DNA from: Clostridiales bacterium
GTDB lineage: Bacteria; Bacillota_A; Clostridia; Oscillospirales; Acutalibacteraceae
DNA: 6,781 nt
Assembly: GCA_009774735.1 (NCBI GenBank)
Contig: VSOH01000082.1
Location: forward strand, 1 to 6,781
Reading direction: 5' to 3'
The position numbers and the translations under genes are program-made. The first letter of the stretch is position 1. Each line of letters opens with the position of its first letter. Below the pieces are notes generated by a model. That model had not been told where the DNA came from. It did no database searches and saw only the letters and a list, made by a program, of their open reading frames with translations. Shown one piece after another: positions 1 through 6,775 of the stretch.

Positions 1-631
1 TTTTATATTCCTGTGCAACAAAGCCGTTGAAGCCATCAATAAATACATATTTATTTTTAAAATAATCAAGTCCGTTTAGCTGATTATAAAGACGTGTAAG
101 CTCATTGGCAGGGTCAAGGTACTTGTCAAACAGAAGCATTTCATAGCTGCTCATAATTAAAGAAATATCTGATAATTTTCTCTTCAATGCATCACTTTTG
201 ATATTCTGTGAAAGCTCAATTATTTCACTGCAGCTCAGATTACAGGATTTCATTTCATCATAAATTTTAATCATTGAATTTACAAATGAAAGTGAATCAA
301 GATGCTTGTTGAAAAGCTGTAAATTCTCTTTTACAAGATCAATTGCACGCATCATCATAACGGCTTTGCCACCCTTAGAGAGCGTAGGTAAGCTGTCACT
401 GCCGTATTTTCGCCTTACATCATCTGTAATTCTGCTGAAGGATGAATTATCAACCTTAGTTATGCCGTGTTCGCCAAGCTCAGTCAGAAGCTTTTTCTCG
501 CATACAAGTGAATATTGCTCAGGTGTAATGAGCAGTATATCTTTCCGACCGCTTTCAACAAACTCTTTTATTTGGTTGAAAACATATTCACTTTTACCAT
601 AGCCTGATCTGGCAAAAACTAATTTTAACAA
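1..631 (-). CDS. addB: AddB (RexB-like), ATP-dependent helicase/nuclease subunit B, N-terminal part
   Basis: AddB pairs with AddA to process double-strand DNA breaks for recombination, the role RecBCD plays in enterobacteria. The reading frame runs from a TTG codon at 631-629 to the left window edge without a stop and encodes 210 residues. Visible AddB hallmarks in order: a P-loop-like motif at residues 7-14 (ARSGYGKS, with Ala in place of the usual first Gly), a TPEQYS block at 36-41 matching the family VPEQxTF motif, an LSKGGK block at 84-89, and IDGFNGFVAQE at 198-208, which matches the family signature DGFTGFTPQE. Firmicute AddB proteins are usually about 1,100-1,200 residues, so most of the protein, including the C-terminal nuclease and iron-sulfur cysteines, lies outside the window. 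TTG is chosen because the P-loop begins right after it, as in homologues, no ATG lies nearby in frame, and GGTGA precedes it. It starts 10 nt after the DUF2461 stop. AddA would be expected next. Confidence 0.88.
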   Translation of the reverse strand, partial: MLKLVFARSGYGKSEYVFNQIKEFVESGRKDILLITPEQYSLVCEKKLLTELGEHGITKVDNSSFSRITDDVRRKYGSDSLPTLSKGGKAVMMMRAIDLVKENLQLFNKHLDSLSFVNSMIKIYDEMKSCNLSCSEIIELSQNIKSDALKRKLSDISLIMSSYEMLLFDKYLDPANELTRLYNQLNGLDYFKNKYVFIDGFNGFVAQEYK

Positions 632-635
632 AAAA

Positions 636-640
636 TCACC
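636..640 (-). promoter_or_regulatory. Probable ribosome-binding site for addB (GGTGA)
   Basis: GGTGA on the minus strand sits 4 nt before the TTG codon at 631-629, within the 10-nt gap after the DUF2461 stop codon. The match is partial and the spacing short, but it supports the TTG start over a more distant one. A GTG at 639-637 and an ATG at 642-640 are in other frames and cannot start addB. Confidence 0.45.
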
Positions 641-641
641 A

Positions 642-1364
642 TTATCTTTCGTAATCCTCGGGTTTAATAATACCGTCAGCAATTAATATCTCATAGCAAT
701 CCATAAAAAATTCATACATAGGTCTTGCAATATCAAACGCAAGCTTAAGCTCATCAATGAGTGCACTTGTTCCTATTCGAGATAAGTCAAAGCTGTTATA
801 TGAAAATGACATATTTTTGGCTTTTAAATATGGCTTTAATTCTTCGGGAGCATCCGGGTACATATCCTTTTTATATTCATCCCTGCACTCATATGTCAAG
901 CCTGCATCCTCACAGGCCTTAACTGCATCAAGCCATCTGTCAGGATGCTTCAAAATCTGCTGATGTACAACTTTAAAATATGTCGGACGCCACAGCCAGA
1001 AAACAACACCATAGCCAAAGCTGTCGGGGAAAAATTCAAAATAGTAGAAAGGAGCCTCAGGATATTCCTTTTTATAGCGTCTGAAGAACATCCAAATGTT
1101 TTCACGATACTTTGTTTTATTTCTGTTGCCCCTTGTGTCACGATAAATTCTTGCAACTGACCTTACAGGGTCGGTCATCATTTTCTCATCAATATCATAC
1201 ATTAAATCGCTGAGGTCAAGCATAATCTGCCTCATAGGAACAGTTATTCCCTGCTTAAGCTCCTCTTTGTGTTCCTCATAAAAAGAGCGTGAATCATTAA
1301 ATCTGTTAAGGCACAGAAGCTCAATAGCCTCCGGCTTTATTCCTTTGAAATTATATTCTTTCAT
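642..1364 (-). CDS. DUF2461 family protein, function unknown
   Basis: The 240-residue protein resembles the DUF2461 (TIGR02453) family, whose biochemical role is not established. Family-like features are the N-terminal block at residues 19-33 (LNRFNDSRSFYEEHK, the counterpart of the family N-x-R-x-W/F-F-x-x-H/N-K segment), the charged block starting RIYRDTR at 72-78 with NKTKYREN at 82-89, and the aromatic stretch FYYFEFFPDSFGYGVVFW at 106-123. No signal peptide or membrane segment is evident, so it is probably cytosolic. The ATG overlaps the stop of the upstream PLP-enzyme gene by 4 nt (ATGA). AAAGG lies 9 nt before the start at 1378-1374, and a stronger GGAGG at 1385-1381 sits 16 nt away. 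The family assignment rests on recognising the motif pattern; nothing in the sequence points to a substrate. Confidence 0.83.
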   Translation of the reverse strand: MKEYNFKGIKPEAIELLCLNRFNDSRSFYEEHKEELKQGITVPMRQIMLDLSDLMYDIDEKMMTDPVRSVARIYRDTRGNRNKTKYRENIWMFFRRYKKEYPEAPFYYFEFFPDSFGYGVVFWLWRPTYFKVVHQQILKHPDRWLDAVKACEDAGLTYECRDEYKKDMYPDAPEELKPYLKAKNMSFSYNSFDLSRIGTSALIDELKLAFDIARPMYEFFMDCYEILIADGIIKPEDYER

Positions 1365-2623
1365 TTCAGTAAACCTTTATCCTCCATTTGCTGGGCAGCA
1401 AGCTTTGCGCAAATCTTTGCACTGTGGAAATTAAGACCGCCCTGAATCCAAGCATAATACGGCTCTCTGATCGGTGCATCTGCAGAAAGCTCAATTGAAG
1501 AGCCTAATGTGAATGCACCTGCAGCCATTACAACCTTACTGTCATAGCCGGGCATATCCCAAGGCTCAGGCAGCACAAAGCTGTCAATCGGACTTCCGCT
1601 CTGTATTCCCTGACAGAAGGCAACAAGACTTTCAGCGTTTTCAAGACCAAGACACTGAACAATATCGTGTCTTATTTCATAATATTTTGGTGTAACCTTG
1701 TAGCCGAAGCTTTCAAAAAGTGCAGATATAAACACGGCACTTTTTAATGCTTCACCTACTGTGTGAGGTGCAAAGAAAAGCCCCATATAAAGCTCTCTGT
1801 TCATACCAAGGGTTGCGCCAACTTCTTTGCCTAAACCGGGTGTTGTGAGTCTGTAGGCACATTTTTCAACGAGATCGTGTCTTCCTGCAATATAACCGCC
1901 TGTTGTTGCAATACCGCCGCCTGCATTTTTTATGAGGGACCCTGCTATCAAATCAGCACCAACCTGTACAGGTTCTTTTTTCTCAACAAATTCACCATAA
2001 CAGTTATCAACCATAACAATTACATTGGGATTTTTCTTTTTTACAATACTGCAGACTCTGCCGATTTCATCAACTGACAGGCTTGCCCTCAGCTCGTAGC
2101 CTCTGCTTCGCTGAATGTAAACCATTGTTGTAGTGTCATCAACAGCCTTCTCAATTGCATCAAAATCAACCTTTTCGTCTTTTAACGGTACTTCATTATA
2201 TTCAACACCAAAATCCTTTAATGAGCCCATTCCTTCGCCTGATATACCAATTACACCATGAATGGTATCATATGGTGTGCCTGTAACACAAAGCATTTTA
2301 TCACCCGGTCTGAGAACACCGAAAAGAGCTGTTGCCAGAGTGTGCGTGCCGCAGGTGAAGTTGTGTCTTACAAGAGCATCCTCTGCACCGAAAACCTCAG
2401 CCCATACCTTGTCAAGTGTTTCTCGTCCCCTATCGCCGTAGCCGTAGCCTGTACTGCTTATAAAATGACTTTCACTGATGCCGTTGTCGATAAATGCCTT
2501 CTGCACTTTGAGCTGATTATATTCTGTTACGTCTTCTATGTAATCAAACTGTTCCTTACAAAGCAACATTGCTTTATCTGCAGTATTTTCAATTCTGTCA
2601 CTTATTTTGAAAAAAGAATTCAT
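1361..2623 (-). CDS. PLP-dependent methionine gamma-lyase-like protein (aluminium resistance / YnbB family)
   Basis: This is a fold-type I PLP enzyme of the Met_gamma_lyase / 'aluminium resistance' family (Bacillus YnbB relatives). The family is related to cystathionine beta- and gamma-lyases, but its physiological substrate is poorly defined. Numbering from the ATG at 2623 gives 420 residues. Seen in the sequence: the substrate-region motif STGYGYGDRGRE at 57-68, a PLP phosphate-binding CGTHTL at 91-96, the cofactor-ring aspartate D206 in MVDNCYGEF, and the Schiff-base lysine K232 in SLIKNAGGG. All catalytic landmarks are intact and the length is normal for the family. An in-frame ATG at 2638 would add five residues (MEIIQ). 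The downstream ATG is preferred because GGAGA lies 8 nt upstream of it and it forms an ATGA overlap with the stop of the acetyltransferase gene. The 3' end overlaps DUF2461 by 4 nt. Carbon-sulfur lyase activity is inferred from the family. Confidence 0.88.
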   Translation of the reverse strand: MNSFFKISDRIENTADKAMLLCKEQFDYIEDVTEYNQLKVQKAFIDNGISESHFISSTGYGYGDRGRETLDKVWAEVFGAEDALVRHNFTCGTHTLATALFGVLRPGDKMLCVTGTPYDTIHGVIGISGEGMGSLKDFGVEYNEVPLKDEKVDFDAIEKAVDDTTTMVYIQRSRGYELRASLSVDEIGRVCSIVKKKNPNVIVMVDNCYGEFVEKKEPVQVGADLIAGSLIKNAGGGIATTGGYIAGRHDLVEKCAYRLTTPGLGKEVGATLGMNRELYMGLFFAPHTVGEALKSAVFISALFESFGYKVTPKYYEIRHDIVQCLGLENAESLVAFCQGIQSGSPIDSFVLPEPWDMPGYDSKVVMAAGAFTLGSSIELSADAPIREPYYAWIQGGLNFHSAKICAKLAAQQMEDKGLLK

Positions 2624-3339
2624 TTGTATAATCTCCATTTTCCTGTATTAATAAAACCAAGACGGCTGTAAAAATGCTCGTTCTTATTTTTTTCACGCAT
2701 AAGAAAAACCGTACCCGATATGTCACACATCATATGTGAAACAAGCAGTGACCCATATCCCATACGGCGGAATTCAGGTGCAGTATTAACTGATGTTAGA
2801 ACTGCATTGTTGTTGTGTATTGAAGAAAATATGCCGCTTGACACGATTTCATTATTGATATTAACTGAATAAGCCTTTGCAGTGCCGTGACGTATTCTGT
2901 GGCTGATATCAACATACCACGCCTCAAAATCAGCCCTATCATAATCCTGAAAATTAAATAAGTCCATCAGTTTAGGATATTCATCAATTTCAGTATAAGG
3001 CAAATTGTATTGCGTTTTTCTGTCAGACATCATTATTATGCCCTCATCATAGTCAGCAAAATAATCACTCAGACCATCGCAAAGACAGGAGCTGTAACCG
3101 ATAACATTGATAAATTCGGCAAGCTCCCCTTCATCAGCGTTATTCATAGATATGGTGAAATCACCATCAAGCTTTGAGATAATTGCAGTAATTTCACCGC
3201 AATTATTCAATTGTTTATAGAATACGGCAAAATCATAGCAGATGCCGTACGCACTCAGCAGTGCTTTAATTCTGACAGAATATAAATCTGTTTTTGTATA
3301 TTTGTCAAACGCATTGGTATTTTCAATTTTTTTAATCAT
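2620..3339 (-). CDS. GNAT family N-acetyltransferase with an N-terminal extension
   Basis: The 239-residue protein has an acetyltransferase fold in its C-terminal half and would transfer an acetyl group from acetyl-CoA to an unknown amine. The acetyl-CoA pyrophosphate-binding signature (motif A, R/Q-x-x-G-x-G/A) is seen at residues 191-196 (RRMGYG), preceded by the strand VLTSVNTAPEF at 180-190 and followed by the helix GSLLVSHMMC. The typical C-terminal GNAT segment FYSRLGF is at 223-229. Residues 1 to about 120 do not show GNAT motifs and form an extension I do not recognise; it may bind substrate or be a degenerate second GNAT-like domain. No membrane segment or export signal is evident. 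Its ATG overlaps the end of the second M42 gene by 8 nt and has no clear Shine-Dalgarno sequence, so translation probably depends on coupling. Its TGA overlaps the next ATG (ATGA). The substrate cannot be read from the sequence. Confidence 0.85.
   Translation of the reverse strand: MIKKIENTNAFDKYTKTDLYSVRIKALLSAYGICYDFAVFYKQLNNCGEITAIISKLDGDFTISMNNADEGELAEFINVIGYSSCLCDGLSDYFADYDEGIIMMSDRKTQYNLPYTEIDEYPKLMDLFNFQDYDRADFEAWYVDISHRIRHGTAKAYSVNINNEIVSSGIFSSIHNNNAVLTSVNTAPEFRRMGYGSLLVSHMMCDISGTVFLMREKNKNEHFYSRLGFINTGKWRLYK
2632..2636 (-). promoter_or_regulatory. Ribosome-binding site for the PLP-enzyme gene (GGAGA)
   Basis: GGAGA on the minus strand lies 8 nt before the ATG at 2623-2621, a near-ideal distance. 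It overlaps and follows the alternative ATG at 2638-2636 and so cannot serve it. The only purine-rich stretch before that alternative start (AGGA) is just 2 nt away from it. This decides the start in favour of 2623. Confidence 0.7.
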
Positions 3340-4333
3340 AAAGCTTTGGTAAAATCGCTTTCAAAAGTTTTCTTGTTTCAATAATGTCACTGTTCTTCAC
3401 AACGCTTGAGCCTGAATGAATATATCTGCAGGGAAGTGAAACGGCCATAACTTTGGAGCCCTTGCCGCTTATCTGTATTGCACCTGCATCATTACCGCCT
3501 GCAATAGCAGTTTTTGTCTGAATTTTAATATCATTATCAAAAGCGGTTGTCATAGCAAGCTTGTACAGCTCTTTATCATAAATTGTTCTTCCGTCCATAA
3601 ATGAAACCACAGGTCCCTCTCCGAGAACACATACTCTGTCACCGCCTGTTACACCGCATAAATCAGCAGCAGTCGTCGTTTCAAGCACAACCGATATATC
3701 AGGCTGAACTGCAAAAGAAGTGCACATAGCACCACGAAGTCCAACCTCTTCCTGAACATTAAAGCAGAAATAGGTATCATATTCAACTTCATTTTTTATC
3801 AGCTCGATTAAAAGCATACAGCCGATTCTGTCATCAAGTGCTTTTGATTTGATAAACCCGTCACCGAATTCATAATAATCACTTTCAAAATAAGCATAGT
3901 CACCGAGATGCACATATTTCAGTGCATCGTCTTTATTTTTCGCACCAATGTCAATGAATAAGTCACCTGAAGCCGGTGCTTTTTCTGCTTCGTCGGAACA
4001 CAGAAGATGAATAGGTTTAAGACCTATAACACCGAGAGTATCGTTAATCTTTATAACTCTGCCTGCAATTACCTTGCTGTCTATTCCGCCAACAGCACTG
4101 AATTTCAAATATCCGTCATCAGTTATATCCGTAATAATAAAACCAACCTCATCCATATGGGCGCAAAGCATAACTTTTTTGCATGGTGTTTTATTTCCTT
4201 TTTTAAAAGCGATAACCGAGCCGAGATTATCAACATTATATTCACAGAAGTCTTTGATTTCATTGATTATAAAATCTCTTACCGCATGTTCATCACCGGA
4301 GGCAGAATTCATTAAACAAAGATTTTTAAGCAT
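3332..4333 (-). CDS. M42 family metallopeptidase (second of tandem pair, Glu-ligand type)
   Basis: This is a cytosolic dinuclear-metal aminopeptidase or endoglucanase-like peptidase of family M42 (TET / CelM / FrvX group), members of which usually form tetrahedral dodecamers that trim peptides. Numbering from ATG 4333 gives 333 residues. Predicted active-site residues are H59 and D61 (CAHMDEVGF), the bridging D167 (KALDDRIG), the base E195 and ligand E196 (NVQEEVGLRG), the ligand E218 (VLETTTAAD) and H306 (RYIHSGSSVV). All are present with family-like spacing. E218 stands where the neighbouring paralogue has Asp. A frame extension to a TTG at 4357 would add eight residues and a 32-nt overlap. 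ATG 4333 is preferred because the protein then begins as typical M42 enzymes do, GGTGA lies 5 nt upstream, and the overlap shrinks to 8 nt. The 3' end overlaps the acetyltransferase gene by 8 nt. Substrate preference is unknown. Confidence 0.9.
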   Translation of the reverse strand: MLKNLCLMNSASGDEHAVRDFIINEIKDFCEYNVDNLGSVIAFKKGNKTPCKKVMLCAHMDEVGFIITDITDDGYLKFSAVGGIDSKVIAGRVIKINDTLGVIGLKPIHLLCSDEAEKAPASGDLFIDIGAKNKDDALKYVHLGDYAYFESDYYEFGDGFIKSKALDDRIGCMLLIELIKNEVEYDTYFCFNVQEEVGLRGAMCTSFAVQPDISVVLETTTAADLCGVTGGDRVCVLGEGPVVSFMDGRTIYDKELYKLAMTTAFDNDIKIQTKTAIAGGNDAGAIQISGKGSKVMAVSLPCRYIHSGSSVVKNSDIIETRKLLKAILPKLYD

Positions 4334-5345
4334 TAATTTCACCGACCCTTTCTGCAATGTAAGCTGAAATTAAATCAGCAACTGCTTTGACATCACCAAG
4401 GTCAACAACTTCAACAGTCTGATGCATATATTTTTCAGGAATAGAAATCAACGCTGATTTAACGCCATTGCCATTTATAGATATAACATCAGCATTAGTG
4501 CCTGTTCTGCCGGCCATAATTTCACACTGATAAGGTATCTTATTCTTTTCTGCTGTCGCAACAAGCTTTTTTGACATCGTCTTGTCCAGTACAGGAGAAA
4601 AGCCTATCATAGCACCCTTTGAAATCTCACCGCAGTCCGTTTTGTCACAGCCGGGCGTGCAGGCGAATGATACGTCGACAGAAATTGCTTCGTCAACATT
4701 TCTTCCGAATGGTCCGATTTTTGCGCCTCGCGTGCCTACCTCTTCCTGTGAAGAGAACATCACTGTTATTTTGCAAGGCATATTTTTTAGTCTGTCAAGT
4801 GCAAGGATTATTGCACAAATGCCAGATCTGTCATCAAGACAGGATGCTGACAAATAATTATTATTAAGAGGTGTGAAGTTTCTTTTGAGGGTTATTCTGT
4901 CACCTGGTGAAACTAAATCTGTTAGCTGTTCTTTTGTAAAGCCTGTATCAATTGCAAGTGCTTTGAGTTTTGGTGCTTTCTTCTCGTCATCAGATGTCTG
5001 TAAATGAGGAGGAAGCGTTGATATAATACCTTTAACCTCTCTTTTCCCCCATACAGAAACCTCATAAGCAGGAAGAAATCTTGTATCTGTTCTGCTGCAC
5101 TGATCAAATTTTATAAAGCCGTCATCGGTTATATTTGTGACAACAAAGCCGATTTCATCAAGGTGAGCATCAAGCAGAAAATGATAGCCATCACCAAAGG
5201 TACAGAAAACATTGTTCATACTGTCAACAGTAACCTCACCATATTGCTTTAATATTTCTTTCAGAAAATTAACAATATTTTCTTCAGCACCTGATACACC
5301 CACAGGTGCTGTTAATTTTTTCAATAATTTCAAAGTCTTTTCCAT
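4326..5345 (-). CDS. M42 family metallopeptidase (first of tandem pair, Asp-ligand type)
   Basis: A 339-residue M42 aminopeptidase-type enzyme, probably cytosolic, expected to bind two metal ions and remove N-terminal residues from peptides. Predicted active-site residues are H61 and D63 (DAHLDEIGF), the bridging D171 (SCLDDRSG), the base E201 and ligand E202 (SSQEEVGTRG), the ligand D224 (SVDVSF) and H308 (KYMHQTVEV). The spacings (110, 31, 22 and 84 residues between successive ligands) resemble those I recall for the archaeal TET peptidases, so the site looks complete. It starts with TAATG, sharing one base with the murD stop, behind a weak GGTGA 3 nt upstream. Its end overlaps the second M42 gene by 8 nt. 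The two paralogues share the family fold motifs but are clearly divergent, which suggests an old duplication or separate origins within M42. A perfect inverted repeat lies in codons 12-20. Exact substrate (Glu/Asp, Leu, Lys or other) cannot be assigned. Confidence 0.9.
   Translation of the reverse strand: MEKTLKLLKKLTAPVGVSGAEENIVNFLKEILKQYGEVTVDSMNNVFCTFGDGYHFLLDAHLDEIGFVVTNITDDGFIKFDQCSRTDTRFLPAYEVSVWGKREVKGIISTLPPHLQTSDDEKKAPKLKALAIDTGFTKEQLTDLVSPGDRITLKRNFTPLNNNYLSASCLDDRSGICAIILALDRLKNMPCKITVMFSSQEEVGTRGAKIGPFGRNVDEAISVDVSFACTPGCDKTDCGEISKGAMIGFSPVLDKTMSKKLVATAEKNKIPYQCEIMAGRTGTNADVISINGNGVKSALISIPEKYMHQTVEVVDLGDVKAVADLISAYIAERVGEINA
4339..4343 (-). promoter_or_regulatory. Ribosome-binding site for the second M42 gene (GGTGA)
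   Basis: GGTGA on the minus strand, inside the last codons of the upstream M42 gene, lies 5 nt before the ATG at 4333-4331. It supports this ATG over the in-frame TTG at 4357-4355. Confidence 0.5.
5285..5311. other. Perfect 9-bp inverted repeat, terminator-like on the plus strand
   Basis: CAGCACCTG at 5285-5293 and its exact reverse complement CAGGTGCTG at 5303-5311 flank a 9-nt loop. On the plus strand the stem is followed by TTAATTTTTTC at 5312-5322, giving the shape of a factor-independent terminator pointing rightwards, antisense to the operon. On the sense (minus) strand it sits 34 nt after the start of the first M42 gene and encodes part of APVGVSGAE, a loop that M42 enzymes conserve in outline, so it could be a by-product of coding constraint. 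No function is shown. Confidence 0.4.
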
Positions 5346-6775
5346 TATTCACCAAATCCGTTAACTAATTCCTTAAATTTTCTGCCCCTGTATTCAAAAG
5401 TTTTGAATTGATCAAAAGCAGGACAGGCAGGGCAAAGTGTTACAACATCACCGCTCTGTGCCTTTTCTTTTGCTATGTTAAGAGCATTTTCCAAATAATC
5501 TGTTTTAACTATTTTGATATCACTGTTTTTATAATTCTCATCACTAATTATGGTATCATATATTTTTTCGGCAGTTGCACCATTTAATACAAGGAGCTTC
5601 ACATATTTAAGAATATAAGGAACCATTTCACTCATATCATTGCCCTTATCAGAGCCGCCCATAATAACAATTATTTTTTTGCCGAAAGCTTTAAGTCCGC
5701 TGATTACTCGGGATGGTGATGTGGCAATTGAGTCATTATAATATCTTATTCCGTTATATTCACGGACAAATTCAATCCTGTGCTCTACTCCGCCGAAGGT
5801 CAGAGCAATACTTTTAATATTTTCAACATCAACCATTCCCCATACTGCTGAGATAGCAGTGCAGTAATTTTCAATATTATGAGTACCCGGAATAATGATG
5901 TCGTTTTTATTCATAACATACGTTTCTTCATCATTTTCACGATAAACGATATCGCCATTATCCTTCATATATGCACCATTTTCAACAGGATGCTTTATTG
6001 AAAATTCAAAAAGCCTGCCTCTGACATCAAAACGCATATCATGGTATACCCTGCTGCCGATTGAATAGTCACAGTCAGCATTAAGAATAGTTCTGCAATC
6101 AGCGTTCTGATAAATTAGAATATTTCTTTTTGTATCAACATATTCATCAAGGCTGATATGGTGATCCTGATGCGTACATTCAATATTTGTAACAACTGCA
6201 ACATCAGGTGAATGAACAAGATTACCCATTGTTAAAAGCTGAAATGATGAAAGCTCAACGACAGCAATATCATTTTCAGTAATTGTTTCAAGCTCAGGCA
6301 TCAGAGCCTTTCCGATATTACCGCCAAGATAAACCTTTCTCCCCTGCTTTTCAAGCATTTTTGCAATTAAAGTTGTCGTTGTTGTTTTACCGTTAGAGCC
6401 GGTTACAGCAAAAATCTTAGCGGGACAGAGCTTAAAGAAAATCTCCATTTCAGTCGTAACCTTCTGTCCTCGTTCAATACATTCACCAATCCATGGATTC
6501 TGAAATGGAAGAATACCGTGAGATCTGAATACCAAATCCATATCAGGCAGAATATCAAGATAGCTGTCACCCAAAGAAAATTTAACACCGAGCTTTTCAA
6601 GCTTTTCGCAAATTTCAATTCCGATATATTCTTTGTTTCTTTGGTCGCAGGCATATACTTCGGCACCAAGCCTTGCCATAAATTCGGCACAAGGTACGTT
6701 TGCAACGCCCATACCTACGAATGCAACCTTTTTACCTTTTAAATTATCAAAAAATTTTCTTGCTTTGTTATTCAT
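5345..6775 (-). CDS. murD: MurD, UDP-N-acetylmuramoyl-L-alanine--D-glutamate ligase
   Basis: MurD adds D-glutamate to UDP-MurNAc-L-Ala using ATP, a cytosolic step of peptidoglycan precursor synthesis. The 476-residue protein shows the three Mur domains. An N-terminal Rossmann-like UDP-binding domain has VAFVGMGVAN at 17-26. The central ATPase domain has P-loop TGSNGKTTT at 125-133, catalytic E174 in VVELSSFQL, NIECTHQDHH at 197-206, and a likely carbamylated lysine K216 in YVDTKRNI. After HRIEF at 332-336 comes the C-terminal domain, with NDSIATSP at 347-354 and CPACPAFDQF at 448-457. The DSIATSP form replaces the DSKATN of enterobacterial MurD and is, from memory, common in clostridial enzymes. 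The length is slightly above the usual 440-460 residues, apparently because of extra residues at about 250-290. The ATG lies 6 nt from the right window edge with the frame still open upstream and no Shine-Dalgarno in view, so a slightly longer start cannot be excluded, but the beginning resembles clostridial homologues. Its stop overlaps the next start (TAATG). Confidence 0.95.
   Translation of the reverse strand: MNNKARKFFDNLKGKKVAFVGMGVANVPCAEFMARLGAEVYACDQRNKEYIGIEICEKLEKLGVKFSLGDSYLDILPDMDLVFRSHGILPFQNPWIGECIERGQKVTTEMEIFFKLCPAKIFAVTGSNGKTTTTTLIAKMLEKQGRKVYLGGNIGKALMPELETITENDIAVVELSSFQLLTMGNLVHSPDVAVVTNIECTHQDHHISLDEYVDTKRNILIYQNADCRTILNADCDYSIGSRVYHDMRFDVRGRLFEFSIKHPVENGAYMKDNGDIVYRENDEETYVMNKNDIIIPGTHNIENYCTAISAVWGMVDVENIKSIALTFGGVEHRIEFVREYNGIRYYNDSIATSPSRVISGLKAFGKKIIVIMGGSDKGNDMSEMVPYILKYVKLLVLNGATAEKIYDTIISDENYKNSDIKIVKTDYLENALNIAKEKAQSGDVVTLCPACPAFDQFKTFEYRGRKFKELVNGFGE

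Noticed and set aside
306..602. Plus-strand open frame of 98 codons at the left end
   Set aside because: It is antisense to the addB frame, which carries several family motifs on the minus strand. The plus-strand product has no recognisable motif.
2258..2671. Plus-strand open frame of 137 codons, the longest on that strand
   Set aside because: It lies opposite the PLP-enzyme gene and the end of the acetyltransferase gene. Its product is Cys- and Phe-rich with no domain pattern, as expected of an antisense shadow.
2736..2752. Short palindrome around CACATCATATGTG
   Set aside because: The stem is only 5 bp within coding sequence. Such short palindromes are frequent by chance and there is no other regulatory context.
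3240..3345. Possible separate promoter before the acetyltransferase gene, where no Shine-Dalgarno is visible
   Set aside because: The region is coding and no convincing -35/-10 pair was seen. The 8-nt overlap is better explained by translational coupling.
4007..4367. Two overlapping plus-strand frames (4007-4315 and 4074-4367)
   Set aside because: Both are antisense to the second M42 gene, with no ribosome-binding context or motif.
6403..6705. Minus-strand frame of 100 codons inside murD
   Set aside because: It is in another frame of a gene with clear MurD motifs and has no supporting features of its own.
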